Below, piece after piece: positions 36,399 to 44,892 of a stretch of 64,000 bases of DNA (position 1 is the stretch's first letter; every line of letters starts with the position of its first letter). A program made the position numbers and the translations under genes. Origin of the DNA: Rhodobacteraceae bacterium HTCC2083. Lineage in GTDB: Bacteria > Pseudomonadota > Alphaproteobacteria > Rhodobacterales > Rhodobacteraceae. The notes below the pieces were generated by a model. The model saw nothing but the letters and a program-made list of their open reading frames with translations, made no database searches and had not been told where the DNA came from. The stretch covers positions 1,005,523-1,069,522 of the forward strand of contig DS995276.1 of NCBI GenBank assembly GCA_000156115.1, read 5' to 3'.

Positions 36399-37682
36399 AT
36401 GAACAAAGCCCGCGCATTCAACCCGTTCTTGTGTGCCAGGACGGATAAGCTCAAGGCGCTCATCACAGAAGTACAGGTCCAAATGAGCGGGTATGAGGTT
36501 TGTTACGAAACCCGCGAGAGAGCACGAAGACCCACTGACCAGGTAACCTATGACCGTACGGTTGAAGCCATCCTGTGTGATCTCTGTGCTGTAGAGCTAG
36601 GGCCTGACAACGACAGCATACATCTCCCCCTCAGCAACAAAGTCCTGAGGTCAAAGTCACGATACAAAGGGATAGCCTTGGGCAAAACCCTTCCAGCCAT
36701 CTTGGACGTGATGTCAGCACCTGAGATGGACTTTGTCGTTGTCGAGAAAGGCCACAGCACCTTCAAGATTGTCGATGAAGAGCTGAACGTAGCCTTTGCA
36801 GGGGGACAACAAACCATTCTGAAGGCAGGTCCAAAGCTGCTGTCGCGCATGGAGCGCTTTGGCATCACGAGGGATGACCTAGGCCCTGCCACTGAGGAGG
36901 AGGTCTTAATCCTGCGCGCTCCCAAACGTCATTCCAACAGCATCGCCAAGTATCAAGAGTACGAGGACGATGAGGCAACCCTCGCCCTGCGTCAGCAGAT
37001 GACCGACATCAATGCTTGGCTCGACACTGCGGACATCACCTGTAGTCACCCCCAGATGGACCCAAAACACCGTCGCCTGCGTCGCATCTTCAACAACTCA
37101 GACTTTGCACAAGGCGGCAGGCTCTATGGTGGATTCTGGCAAACCATGTCCGCGGATGAACGTCAGGAGCATATCCTCATCGAGGATGATTGGTGTGTGG
37201 AGCTCGACTACGGACAGATGAGCCTCTTGTTGTTGTATGCTGAAGCGCAAGCACAAGACCACGTTCCCGTAGGTGACCTCTACGACCTCTCCGAATATGG
37301 CATTCCAGCGGAGTGCCGCAAAGGTATCAAGAAGGTGATGCAAGCGATCATCAACAGTCCAGGAGTTCCTAGACGACTGCCAAAGGGGGCCCGCAAGCAC
37401 TTCCCCTCAAGGATCAACCTCACAGATATTCTTGGAGCTGTCGAGAAAAAGCACCCCGTGATCTTCCCACTGATGACCTCAGGGGTTGGTATGCAGCTGT
37501 TCCGTAAAGAGTCCGATATCTTGGTCGATGTGCTGGAAACCCTCAGGTCGGAAGGTATCGTTGCCCTCCCCATCCATGATGCTGTTGTTGTTCGGGATAA
37601 CAACTCACACAAAGCTAAGGCTGTCATGAAGAAGGTCTTCAGGGAGCATACAGGTATCACCCCAGATGTGAGCTTAGGATAG
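36399..37682 (+). CDS. polymerase-like protein with family-A palm motifs, mobile-element associated
   Basis: A 427-residue intact frame with no family name that I know. Three motifs in order match the palm and fingers of family-A DNA polymerases and T7-like RNA polymerases. Motif A is V-E-L-D-Y-G-Q-M with Asp270, motif B is R-K-G-I-K with Arg307 and Lys311, and motif C is L-P-I-H-D-A-V-V-V with His393 and Asp394. A G-G-R-L-Y-G-G-F-W-Q block (239-248) precedes motif A. The N-terminal 200 residues show nothing familiar. It starts 26 bp after an integrase stop, the same order as in the truncated copy at 47756-48016. A role in replicating or copying its element is inferred. Confidence 0.6.
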   Translation: MNKARAFNPFLCARTDKLKALITEVQVQMSGYEVCYETRERARRPTDQVTYDRTVEAILCDLCAVELGPDNDSIHLPLSNKVLRSKSRYKGIALGKTLPAILDVMSAPEMDFVVVEKGHSTFKIVDEELNVAFAGGQQTILKAGPKLLSRMERFGITRDDLGPATEEEVLILRAPKRHSNSIAKYQEYEDDEATLALRQQMTDINAWLDTADITCSHPQMDPKHRRLRRIFNNSDFAQGGRLYGGFWQTMSADERQEHILIEDDWCVELDYGQMSLLLLYAEAQAQDHVPVGDLYDLSEYGIPAECRKGIKKVMQAIINSPGVPRRLPKGARKHFPSRINLTDILGAVEKKHPVIFPLMTSGVGMQLFRKESDILVDVLETLRSEGIVALPIHDAVVVRDNNSHKAKAVMKKVFREHTGITPDVSLG

Positions 37683-38146
37683 TCCAGGAATGGGTATCTA
37701 GTGGGGGTATGTTGTTGTGGGTAATCAATAAGAACAACATCAATACACAAGGACCCTAAGGGGATCCTCTAAACCCTCTTCATATAGGGGACCCGTAAGA
37801 AGACCAGAGGGATGGTGGCACTAGGATGTTACCAAGACAAGAACCCCTACTACACTCTCGGGATGTCAATACTGAGGGGCATATGGGGAGATCTAGAGTG
37901 TATCCACATAGGGGGCCCGTAAGCGGGTATCCCCATGCTGCACCCAGTACATGAACAATCGAAGGAGCATCAAAGCCTAGGTCGAGATTTTGGGCTGCCT
38001 ACTAGCCTAGTTGCCTACTTGCCCAATTTAATACCTGGGTACTCGGGTAGTTGGCTAGTCGGGTACTCGCAGGTCCGGCCCACTCCGTCCCAAAACTGAG
38101 AACTTTCGGACCTCTATGATGATAACAACCATCATGGAGACCAATT
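37683..38146. other. 464-bp repeat-rich control region after the polymerase-like gene
   Basis: No gene seen. Three kinds of repeats occur: an 8-bp inverted repeat with a 16-nt loop at 37710-37741 (ATGTTGTT/AACAACAT), two copies of a CATATAGGGGACCCGTAAG-like word at 37781-37799 and 37905-37923, and clustered short repeats at 37996-38069. This is dense for ordinary intergenic DNA and suits an origin or attachment region. Confidence 0.6.
37996..38069. repeat. clustered direct and inverted short repeats
   Basis: TGCCTACT occurs at 37996 and 38012, and GGGTACTCG at 38037 and 38061. The two halves are also partly complementary: TGCCTACTAGCCTAGT pairs with a later AGTTGGCTAGTCGGGTA-like stretch with a few mismatches, forming an extended imperfect hairpin. 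Confidence 0.7.
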
Positions 38147-38380
38147 ATGTTTACGACCTTCACAGCCCTTGCTCTTGCAGGGGGTGCCCTTCGGCTTGTC
38201 TTGCAGTGGCAGCTGCGCAAACGCTGGGACATCTCACTGGCAGTCCCACAGGTCCTCGCAGGGGCCCTTGTGGTGCTGGCTGGCTTGCCAAGCATTCTGC
38301 AACCTATCCCATTCCCAGTTCCGCTAAGTCTAACACTTGGGCTGCTGTTGCCTGACCTCATCATGACGCGGAGGGCATGA
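38147..38380 (+). CDS. small membrane protein, unknown
   Basis: A 77-residue protein that is mostly hydrophobic, with segments at about 3-20, 32-48 and 55-72. GGAGA lies seven bases upstream of the ATG, supporting translation. The next small gene starts one base after its stop, so the two are coupled. It lies between the repeat region and the intact integrase. I do not recognise the family; holin-like or immunity-type membrane proteins of mobile elements are possible. Confidence 0.6.
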   Translation: MFTTFTALALAGGALRLVLQWQLRKRWDISLAVPQVLAGALVVLAGLPSILQPIPFPVPLSLTLGLLLPDLIMTRRA

Positions 38381-38381
38381 G

Positions 38382-38579
38382 ATGACGGACCTTACCATCA
38401 CTCCTGGGTGTGTCGTGTTGCTTGCTAGCTTCGATGACATCCCAGAGCACAGCTTCCTCGTGGATGAAGTCTTCGAGGACTGCATCACAGGGATCGCTCA
38501 GACAGGCCCCCTTGCGGGAGAATACGGAGAACCTGACCTCGCACTGGTCATCAGGGTTCTGCAGCACGCTCCCAGCTAA
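38382..38579 (+). CDS. small acidic protein, unknown
   Basis: A 65-residue acidic protein of mixed strands: T-P-G-C-V-V-L-L, then D-E-V-F-E-D-C-I-T-G-I, then E-P-D-L-A-L-V-I-R-V. GGAGG lies eight bases upstream, inside the end of the preceding gene. The pattern recalls small SH3-like beta-barrel proteins but no family is clear. It shares an operon with the upstream membrane protein and probably the downstream integrase. Confidence 0.6.
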   Translation: MTDLTITPGCVVLLASFDDIPEHSFLVDEVFEDCITGIAQTGPLAGEYGEPDLALVIRVLQHAPS

Positions 38580-38692
38580 CCATCAGAGAGAACGTGTCAG
38601 GGAAGGGCTTAGTCCCTGCCCCTCCTTGGCGCTGCTCACAAAAACCCAACCCATCACACAAACCAGGGCAATTGCCCCAGAAAGGAGACGTC

Positions 38693-39943
38693 ATGTCACC
38701 TCAGATTAAGTACGCCCACAAGACCCACAACACTTGGGTCTACCGCAGGACCTACCCCAAGGCCCTGCAACCCCTCTTGGGCTCCGCCCTCAAGCAATCC
38801 CTCAAGACAGCAGATGCCCGTGAGGCCAAGCTGCGTGTGGCTGAGCTGAACACAACCTTCACAACCATCATCAAGGAGGCTCAGGCCCATGCCCTTGCTA
38901 CCCCTCACACCACTCCTGCCACTTCTACCCAAGGTCCTCGACTGGCTGTGGGTCGCCCTCGATATCAGCGTGCTCGTCTTGTGGGTGAGCGGTTGGTAAC
39001 GGAGCTGGCACAGGCCTACCTTGCTGAGGCTTCACAGCGGCTACGTCCCGGCAGCTACAAGTCGGTGCGCTTTGCGCTGTCACTGTTAACCTCTCATCTG
39101 GGGAAGCACTCTGTTGGTGACTTGTCCCTGAACCATGGAAAGGAGGTCCTGGGGTACATCACTAAGCTCTCTCCCAATGTGCGTAAATATAGGGAAGGGA
39201 AAGAAGCTGGCCTAGCTCAGCTCGCTGCCATCTCCAGCGCGCAGGAGGGCATCACCCTGGCACCCCAGACCCAAGCCCGTATCCTCAAGCAGATGTCCCA
39301 GTTCCTTGACTGGTGTGTTGGGGAGGGAGAGCTAGGCACCAACCCCTGGGAGGCCCTCAAGGTCAAAGACAGGCCAGAGGTACATCCCCATGGGGTGCTG
39401 AGTGATGACCAGGTCAGCGTGTTACTGAGGACCAAGGACAGGGTGCTGCACAGTGCCCTACTCTTCGGGCTGCTCACAGGCATGCGCTCTGGTGAGCTCT
39501 GCGGGCTCATGGCAGAGGACATCACAGCAAAGGGCAACCTAGGGCGGTTTGTCAGCATCAGGCCGAACGTGGTGAGACTTCTGAAGTCCAAGGCCGCAGA
39601 GCGGGAGGTGCCACTTCATGGGGTTCTTGAGCAGCTGTTGGATACCGCTCTTCCAAAGTCTGGTAGGCTGTTCCCGAACCTCAGCGTGGACAAGGTTGTG
39701 AAACGGTATGCCTACCTGCGCAGACGTCATCCGGAACTCAGAGGCACGGTGTTCCACTCCACACGCAAGTGGTTCATCACCCAGTGTGAGCGCACAGGTG
39801 TCCCTGAGCACTTCACCGCAACCCTGGTCGGGCATCACTCCGCAAGGTCCGCCAATAAGCTTACCTATGGGCTCTACTCAGCGGGTATATCTGATGCGCA
39901 GAAGCGGGAGATTGTCGAGGGGATTAGGTTGCCTGTGGGCTGA
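38693..39943 (+). CDS. tyrosine recombinase/integrase, intact
   Basis: A 416-residue integrase, distinct from the frameshifted ones. The N-terminal arm-binding segment Y-A-H-K-T-H-N-T-W-V-Y-R-R-T recalls DUF6538-type integrases. A core-binding SAM-like domain lies at about 95-215. Catalytic residues are present: Arg in T-G-M-R-S-G-E-L, the H-S-T-R-K box, His in V-G-H-H-S and Tyr in L-T-Y-G-L-Y-S. AAAGGAG lies before ATG 38693, whereas the longer frame from 38594 has no support. A strong terminator follows. It is the only complete integrase in the window. Confidence 0.88.
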   Translation: MSPQIKYAHKTHNTWVYRRTYPKALQPLLGSALKQSLKTADAREAKLRVAELNTTFTTIIKEAQAHALATPHTTPATSTQGPRLAVGRPRYQRARLVGERLVTELAQAYLAEASQRLRPGSYKSVRFALSLLTSHLGKHSVGDLSLNHGKEVLGYITKLSPNVRKYREGKEAGLAQLAAISSAQEGITLAPQTQARILKQMSQFLDWCVGEGELGTNPWEALKVKDRPEVHPHGVLSDDQVSVLLRTKDRVLHSALLFGLLTGMRSGELCGLMAEDITAKGNLGRFVSIRPNVVRLLKSKAAEREVPLHGVLEQLLDTALPKSGRLFPNLSVDKVVKRYAYLRRRHPELRGTVFHSTRKWFITQCERTGVPEHFTATLVGHHSARSANKLTYGLYSAGISDAQKREIVEGIRLPVG

Positions 39944-39954
39944 GGCGTTGTGAT

Positions 39955-40013
39955 CCCCCCCGTCCGGCTGCCCTTCGCGGGTGGTCGGGCGGGGGTATGG
40001 CGACTATTTTTTT
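39955..40013 (+). terminator. strong intrinsic terminator after the integrase
   Basis: A long GC-rich hairpin (CCCCCCGTCCGGCTGCCC paired with GGGTGGTCGGGCGGGGG, loop around TTCGC) is followed within ten bases by a run of seven T. It ends the integrase operon. A small CCAATG/CATTGG hairpin follows at about 40035-40050 before the IS110 end. Confidence 0.8.
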
Positions 40014-40072
40014 GTGGAAGGGAAAAAGTTGGAGCCAATGCAAACATTGGTTTAAATTGCAGCTAACGGAGG

Positions 40073-41452
40073 CTTCTCTAATTGGGTGTTTGGGTCAAGC
40101 TCATTTTCCTTCTTTCTTTCGGGTCATTGTCACTCATCCGGGTCACGCTTCTCTTCGCAGTCTGGTTGATGCCGTGTTGGCACCGCTGCACGCATATGTC
40201 GGATCGGACGCGGAGAGCCTTGCTTTGAGACGCGCTTCAAGATGCGCAGCAGACATTTTCGGCTTCTTCCACGAACCTCGTCCGGTGAGGGACGACCCCG
40301 TCAGGATTGGGGCCCGGCTGTTCAGATCATGCCATGCCTCCTACGTTCTCCTGACGGAATTCGGTGCCATCCGTCCACATCCTGTGGAGCAAGACGGCGA
40401 GTTTGCGGGCGACGGCAACAACAGCGCGACGACGCCCTTTGGTGCGCACCAGACGCATGCCCCATGACTTGATCTGGGACCCCGCCATCGTACGCATAAG
40501 CAAAGCGTTGGCTGCAGCGTACAAAGTTGCGCGTACATCTCGATCCCCAGCTTTCGATATGCGGCCAGGATTGTCATGTTCACCAGACTGGTAGCGTCGC
40601 GGTGTCAGACCAAAATGCGCACCAACAGTCCGTGACCGTTTGAAGCGCGTCGGATCATCGACAGCCGCTTTGAAGGTGAGAGATGCAATTGGTCCGACGC
40701 CTGGCACCGTCATCATCCGCATGCAAACCTCATCTTGGCTGGCGGCGCGTTTGACCCTGCGATCTAGCTCCAAAAAGTGTTCGTACAGGGCGACGCGTGC
40801 ATCCAACAGCGGCACCAAAGCATGGACCAAAACCTCGTCCATCTCGATCAACGGTCGCACGACACCGTCGAAGCTGCCGTGCTTCACGGTCATTGGGAGG
40901 CGAATACCAAAAACCTTCAACAGCCCACGAACCTCATTGGCAAGATCCATCGTCTTCTTCAGAAGCGCTTTGCGGGTGCTCAGCAAGGCACGGACGCCAT
41001 GCGCTTCGCGGCTCTTCATGTGAACAGGGCTGAACCAGCCGGTGCGTAGGACTTGAGCAATGCCGCGTGCGTCATTCTTGTCTGTCTTGTTGCGCATTGC
41101 TGAAAGCGCGGCATTGACCTGACGCGCCTCCATACAAACGACGTCAAACCCTACTTTGGTCAGGCCAAAGAACAGATGCTGACTCATCGTACCAGCCTCA
41201 AAACCAACCCGTTCAATCGGATAGGGAAATGCGCGAAGGCATTCAGCGATGTCGCTGACCTCACAAGGCAGCTCTCGTTCAAGCAGCACGTTTCCCTTGC
41301 CATCAACAATGCAAAGCGCACAGGATCGCAGCGATACGTCTATTCCGGCAAAATATTCCATCTTCTATCTCCCTTGTTCACAGATATCCTGTGATCCTAT
41401 CGGGAGCTCGACCTCAGAATAGAGGGTAGCCCAATTACGCATGCTTCGAGCC
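40073..41452 (-). mobile_element. IS110-family element, copy 2 (inverted)
   Basis: This has the same 1380-bp extent as copy 1 but the opposite orientation. Its 5' side, at 41452, abuts the terminal inverted repeat of the IS1182-type element that starts at 41453. Its 3' non-coding end (40073-40326) is conserved with copy 1 except for single changes. Confidence 0.93.
40327..41361 (-). CDS. IS110-family transposase (copy 2)
   Basis: 344 residues, identical in protein to copy 1, with the same DEDD residues and Ser269. The reading frame is intact. The two copies lie in inverted orientation about 8 kb apart, so recombination between them would invert the integrase/polymerase segment in between. 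Confidence 0.95.
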   Translation of the reverse strand: MEYFAGIDVSLRSCALCIVDGKGNVLLERELPCEVSDIAECLRAFPYPIERVGFEAGTMSQHLFFGLTKVGFDVVCMEARQVNAALSAMRNKTDKNDARGIAQVLRTGWFSPVHMKSREAHGVRALLSTRKALLKKTMDLANEVRGLLKVFGIRLPMTVKHGSFDGVVRPLIEMDEVLVHALVPLLDARVALYEHFLELDRRVKRAASQDEVCMRMMTVPGVGPIASLTFKAAVDDPTRFKRSRTVGAHFGLTPRRYQSGEHDNPGRISKAGDRDVRATLYAAANALLMRTMAGSQIKSWGMRLVRTKGRRRAVVAVARKLAVLLHRMWTDGTEFRQENVGGMA

Positions 41453-42999
41453 GATTGTGTTGAAAAACTCTTGCTTGATCGAATGGTCAATCGCTGATTC
41501 AATTCCTTTATTGATTGGGGGATTTGGCGATGATGGGACCAAAGCAGGAGGCGCAAGCGGCGCTGTTCTATGAGTTCTCTCTGGAGGATCACGTTCCACA
41601 AGATCACCTGCTGCGGTCGATTGATCGGTTTGTGGATTTGAGCGGCATCCGCGCGCATCTTTCGGATTTCTATAGCCATACAGGCCGTCCTTCAATTGAT
41701 CCTGAGTTACTGATCCGGATGCTGCTCGTTGGGTATTGCTCTGGCATCAGGTCCGAACGCCGCCTGTGCGAGGAGGTGCATCTGAACCTGGCATATCGAT
41801 GGTTTTGTCGCCTTGATCTGACGGACCGGATTCCTGATCACTCCAGCTTTTCCAAGAACCGTCACGGTCGCTTCCGCGAGAGTGATCTTCTGCGCCACGT
41901 ATTTGAGACGACCGTCGCGCGTTGCATGGAGGAAGGGCTCGTGGGCGGTCAGGGATTTGCCGTGGATGCCAGTTTGATAAGCGCTGATGTCCAGAAACAG
42001 AACTCCAGCAACCCTGATGATTGGGCAGCCCGTATGACCGACCCCGATGATGCATCACGTGCTGTACGGGAATATCTCGACACCTTGGACGACGAGGCCT
42101 TTGGTGCGGCTACGACAACCAAGCCCAAGTTCACTGCTCATGCCGATCCGGCCAGCCAATGGACAGCCGCACGCAAAGGTCCCGCTTTCTTTGCCTATTC
42201 TACCAACTATCTGATCGATACAGATCACAGTATCATCGTTGATGTGGATGCCAGCCGCTCGAACAGAACCGCCGAGGTTGGTGCCATGCGCAAGATGATC
42301 GACCGAACCGAAGAGTGCTTTGGCTTGAAGCCGGATTGGATCGCCGCAGATACGGCCTATGGGTCTTCTGACAACCTTGTTTGGCTGACCACAAAACGTA
42401 AGATCCTGCCCTTCATTCCCGTCTTTGATAAGGGCGAGCGTACTGATGGAACTACTCCAGATCAGACTTCACTTGGGATGATGAGAACGACCGCTACATC
42501 TGTCCTGGCGGCAAAGAGATGAAGCATACGAGGCGCACCTATTCCGATCCCGCCCGGAACGCTCCAGAATGGAAAGCGCGCAAATACCGGGCCCTTAAAT
42601 CTGATTGCACCGATTGCCCATTAAAAGCCAAATGCTGCCCAAAAACAGAAGCGCGCGCGATCCACCGCGAGAAATATGAGATCGTCCGAGAATTTGCCCG
42701 TCAATGTACAGCATCAGACTTCAATCAAACCGCACAGAACCGCCGAAAGAAAGTCGAGATGCTCTTCGCCCACCTCAAACGCATCCTTGGCTTGGCCAGG
42801 CTCCGATTGCGCGGCCCATACGGCGTCCAAGATGAATTTACCCTCGCAGCAATCGCCCAAAACCTTCGGAAACTCGCAAAACTCAAGCCGTTGGTGCCCG
42901 CCACAGGCTAACATCGTGGTCGACATACAGACGTCCAAGTAAAATCAATGCGATAACCCTCTTCGAAAGGCTGAAACCAACGAGTTTTTCAACACAATC
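41453..42999 (+). mobile_element. IS1182-type element, 1547 bp
   Basis: Perfect 18-bp terminal inverted repeats lie at 41453-41470 and 42982-42999 (GATTGTGTTGAAAAACTC and its complement). The element carries one transposase gene broken by a frameshift. The left end touches IS110 copy 2, and the right end lies in a resolvase remnant whose stop codon is formed partly by the repeat. Confidence 0.92.
41515..42911 (+). pseudogene. IS1182-type transposase, frameshifted
   Basis: The first 300 or so residues hold the DUF772 N-terminal domain (D-H-L-L-R-S-I-D-R-F-V) and the catalytic D-A-S-L-I-S-A-D and D-T-A-Y-G-S blocks. Near 42450-42460 the frame changes by -1. The second frame then encodes Y-I-C-P-G-G-K-E and K-C-C-P, with the closing R-R-K-K-V-E-M-L-F-A-H-L-K. 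The clean continuity across the shift suggests loss of one base. Unless frameshifting occurs, the copy is inactive. Confidence 0.85.
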
Positions 43000-43235
43000 A
43001 GCCCAAAGTACCAATTGCTGCGATTAGCATAAGCTTCCGCTTACTGTTTCGGGCCCGTTGAGAAGCAACCGGAAAGTGGCTAGCGCCCTCTCGGCCTTCA
43101 TTCGCACGCCGAGTCATCCGTAGTAACTCATCCTCTGCAGGCGTAGAGAGGAAGGCCAATAGCCCCTTTCCCATTGGCGTCGTAAGATCGAGCCACTGCT
43201 TGTCCAACACCTTAGCCAGTGCTTTTTTATGCGCA
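42998..43235 (-). pseudogene. C-terminal remnant of a serine resolvase
   Basis: The minus-strand frame reads L-D-L-T-T-P-M-G-K-G-L-L-A-F-L-S and A-E-D-E-L-L-R-M, then R-R-A-N-E-G-R-E-G-A. This is the helix and DNA-contact segment that follows the catalytic domain in Tn3-type resolvases. The catalytic domain is missing, and the end is cut by the IS1182 repeat. Confidence 0.65.
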
Positions 43236-43251
43236 ATCATTGTGCGGATTA

Positions 43252-43563
43252 TCAGATTGGCACGATTAACTTCAGCCCGTCTAATGTGTCGTCCGCAATG
43301 ATCTGGCAGGACAGGCGGCTGGTATTTGCGCGCTCTGCTTCGGTGGCGTCGAGCATTGCGTCTTCGAAATCGCCCACTTCGCCAGTTTTGCTGGCCCATT
43401 CTGGATCAACGACAACATGACAGGTCGCACAGGAAAGATTGCCGCCGCATTCGCCGACAACGCCTGTGATGCTATTTGCGACAGCGGCTTCCATCATATT
43501 GGTGCCAGAGGCGACATCAGCGGTTTTCTTTGAGCCGTCTCGTAGGCTCCAAGTGACTTTCAT
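43252..43563 (-). CDS. 2Fe-2S ferredoxin, adrenodoxin type
   Basis: A 103-residue ferredoxin with the adrenodoxin/putidaredoxin cysteine pattern: Cys39, Cys45 and Cys48 in C-G-G-N-L-S-C-A-T-C, and Cys86. Such proteins feed electrons to class-I bacterial P450 enzymes. It is the last gene of the P450, ligase, ferredoxin operon, so it is the likely electron donor for the P450 at 44893. No reductase gene is nearby. Confidence 0.94.
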   Translation of the reverse strand: MKVTWSLRDGSKKTADVASGTNMMEAAVANSITGVVGECGGNLSCATCHVVVDPEWASKTGEVGDFEDAMLDATEAERANTSRLSCQIIADDTLDGLKLIVPI

Positions 43564-43574
43564 GTCTGCTGCTC

Positions 43575-44864
43575 CTAAACGTAATACATGTAGAAATCGC
43601 GCTGGGCCGTGTCGTCCAGCGACTTGGTCTTTTGGACTTCTTGTTGTTTCATAAAGATGTGGTTGGCAGTCAGCTCTGCGCCAACCGCGTCACACAGTGC
43701 TTTGTCTGCTTCCAATGCGGCGATCGCGCCAGCTAGGTCGGTGGCTGTGCCCTCGGTTGCATCTGTGTGCTCGAACCCATCTCCGGTTTCAAGCGCAGGA
43801 AGTGGATGGGTATGCGCGGTACCGAGCAGAGCGGCCTGAAGAACCGCAGCCGTCGCGGTGTACGGGTTTGAGGACGCGTCAGCCATGCGGTGTTCCATGC
43901 GCGCCTTTACGCCGCCTTCGGAGCTGATACGCGTTGTGACATTGCGGTGGTCACCGCCCCAGTTTTTCCAGTAGCCAGACAAAGATGCAGGCGCGAGACG
44001 CTTGTAGGAATTAGCCGTTGGTGCAATCAGCCCAGCCAAGGCCCCGTGGTGTTCAAGAAGTCCCGAGATACAGCCTTTGGCGAGATCGTTCAGATGGTCA
44101 GGCCCGCCGCCTCCTTCGCCCGCGACTGCGTTTTTGCCGCTATTGTCTACGAAAGAGAAGTTGACGTGCATGCCGGATCCACCAGAGTCAGCGATAGGTT
44201 TGGGCATAAAGGATAGAATAACGCCACAACCGTAAGCCACTTCGCGGGCCATTTGACGGAACAACACAATATCATCTACTGCTTTGACAGCGTCATCGAA
44301 CGTTAGCGTGTATTCAAACTGCGGCGTGTCGTATTCGGCAGTGATCATGTCCAAGCGGAAGCCCAGCTTGTCGGCCATGTTCCATATCTTGTCGTTGAAG
44401 CCCCGCGGGTCGGTGAATGGACCCGTGCCATAAACTACCGCGCCAGCACTGTTGTAAGGAATGAGCTTACCGTCGTCGTCGTGAATAAACGCATAGGCCT
44501 CAAGCTCGATCCCGACCTTTGGGCTCAGCCCTTTGGTTTCCCAGTCTGCTACGGCCCGTTTTAGAGCGCCGCGTGGGCACAAGCCCAGCTTTTCTCCTGC
44601 GTCGTCATAGAGATCACCGAGCACGACCTTTGTGCTCGGCTCCCAGCCGTCGCGAATTTCGTCGTGCTTCCAGCGCAATTCCATGTCTGGAAGGCCTTCC
44701 ATCATCATCGCACCGGGGGCGGGCAGAAGATCGCGGTCGTAATGCACGCCAAAAGTGGACCGGCAAAACCGAGTTTCATCGTCTTTAATCTTCGACGCGG
44801 GTAGGTATTTGCCACGCATGATGCTCAGATGGTCGCAAAACATTGCTCTCAGTCGGTCGGCCAT
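43575..44864 (-). CDS. glutamine-synthetase-family gamma-glutamyl ligase
   Basis: A 429-residue GS-fold enzyme like PuuA, GmaS and GlnA3-type ligases. Typical blocks are G-I-E-L-E-A-Y (metal Glu), G-S-G-M-H-V-N-F-S, P-T-A-N-S-Y-K-R-L and R-M-E-H-R-M-A-D-A-S-S-N-P-Y. It is shorter than classical GlnA and lacks the adenylylation loop, so it probably joins glutamate to an amine rather than to ammonia. It sits between P450 and ferredoxin genes, 28 bp and 11 bp away, in one operon. The amine is unknown. Confidence 0.88.
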   Translation of the reverse strand: MADRLRAMFCDHLSIMRGKYLPASKIKDDETRFCRSTFGVHYDRDLLPAPGAMMMEGLPDMELRWKHDEIRDGWEPSTKVVLGDLYDDAGEKLGLCPRGALKRAVADWETKGLSPKVGIELEAYAFIHDDDGKLIPYNSAGAVVYGTGPFTDPRGFNDKIWNMADKLGFRLDMITAEYDTPQFEYTLTFDDAVKAVDDIVLFRQMAREVAYGCGVILSFMPKPIADSGGSGMHVNFSFVDNSGKNAVAGEGGGGPDHLNDLAKGCISGLLEHHGALAGLIAPTANSYKRLAPASLSGYWKNWGGDHRNVTTRISSEGGVKARMEHRMADASSNPYTATAAVLQAALLGTAHTHPLPALETGDGFEHTDATEGTATDLAGAIAALEADKALCDAVGAELTANHIFMKQQEVQKTKSLDDTAQRDFYMYYV

Positions 44865-44892
44865 AGTGATCTCCTAGTTGGGTCGTTTTTGA

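Noticed and set aside
37683-38146. CRISPR array
   Set aside because: The repeats are short, unevenly spaced and partly inverted; there are no uniform spacers and no cas genes.
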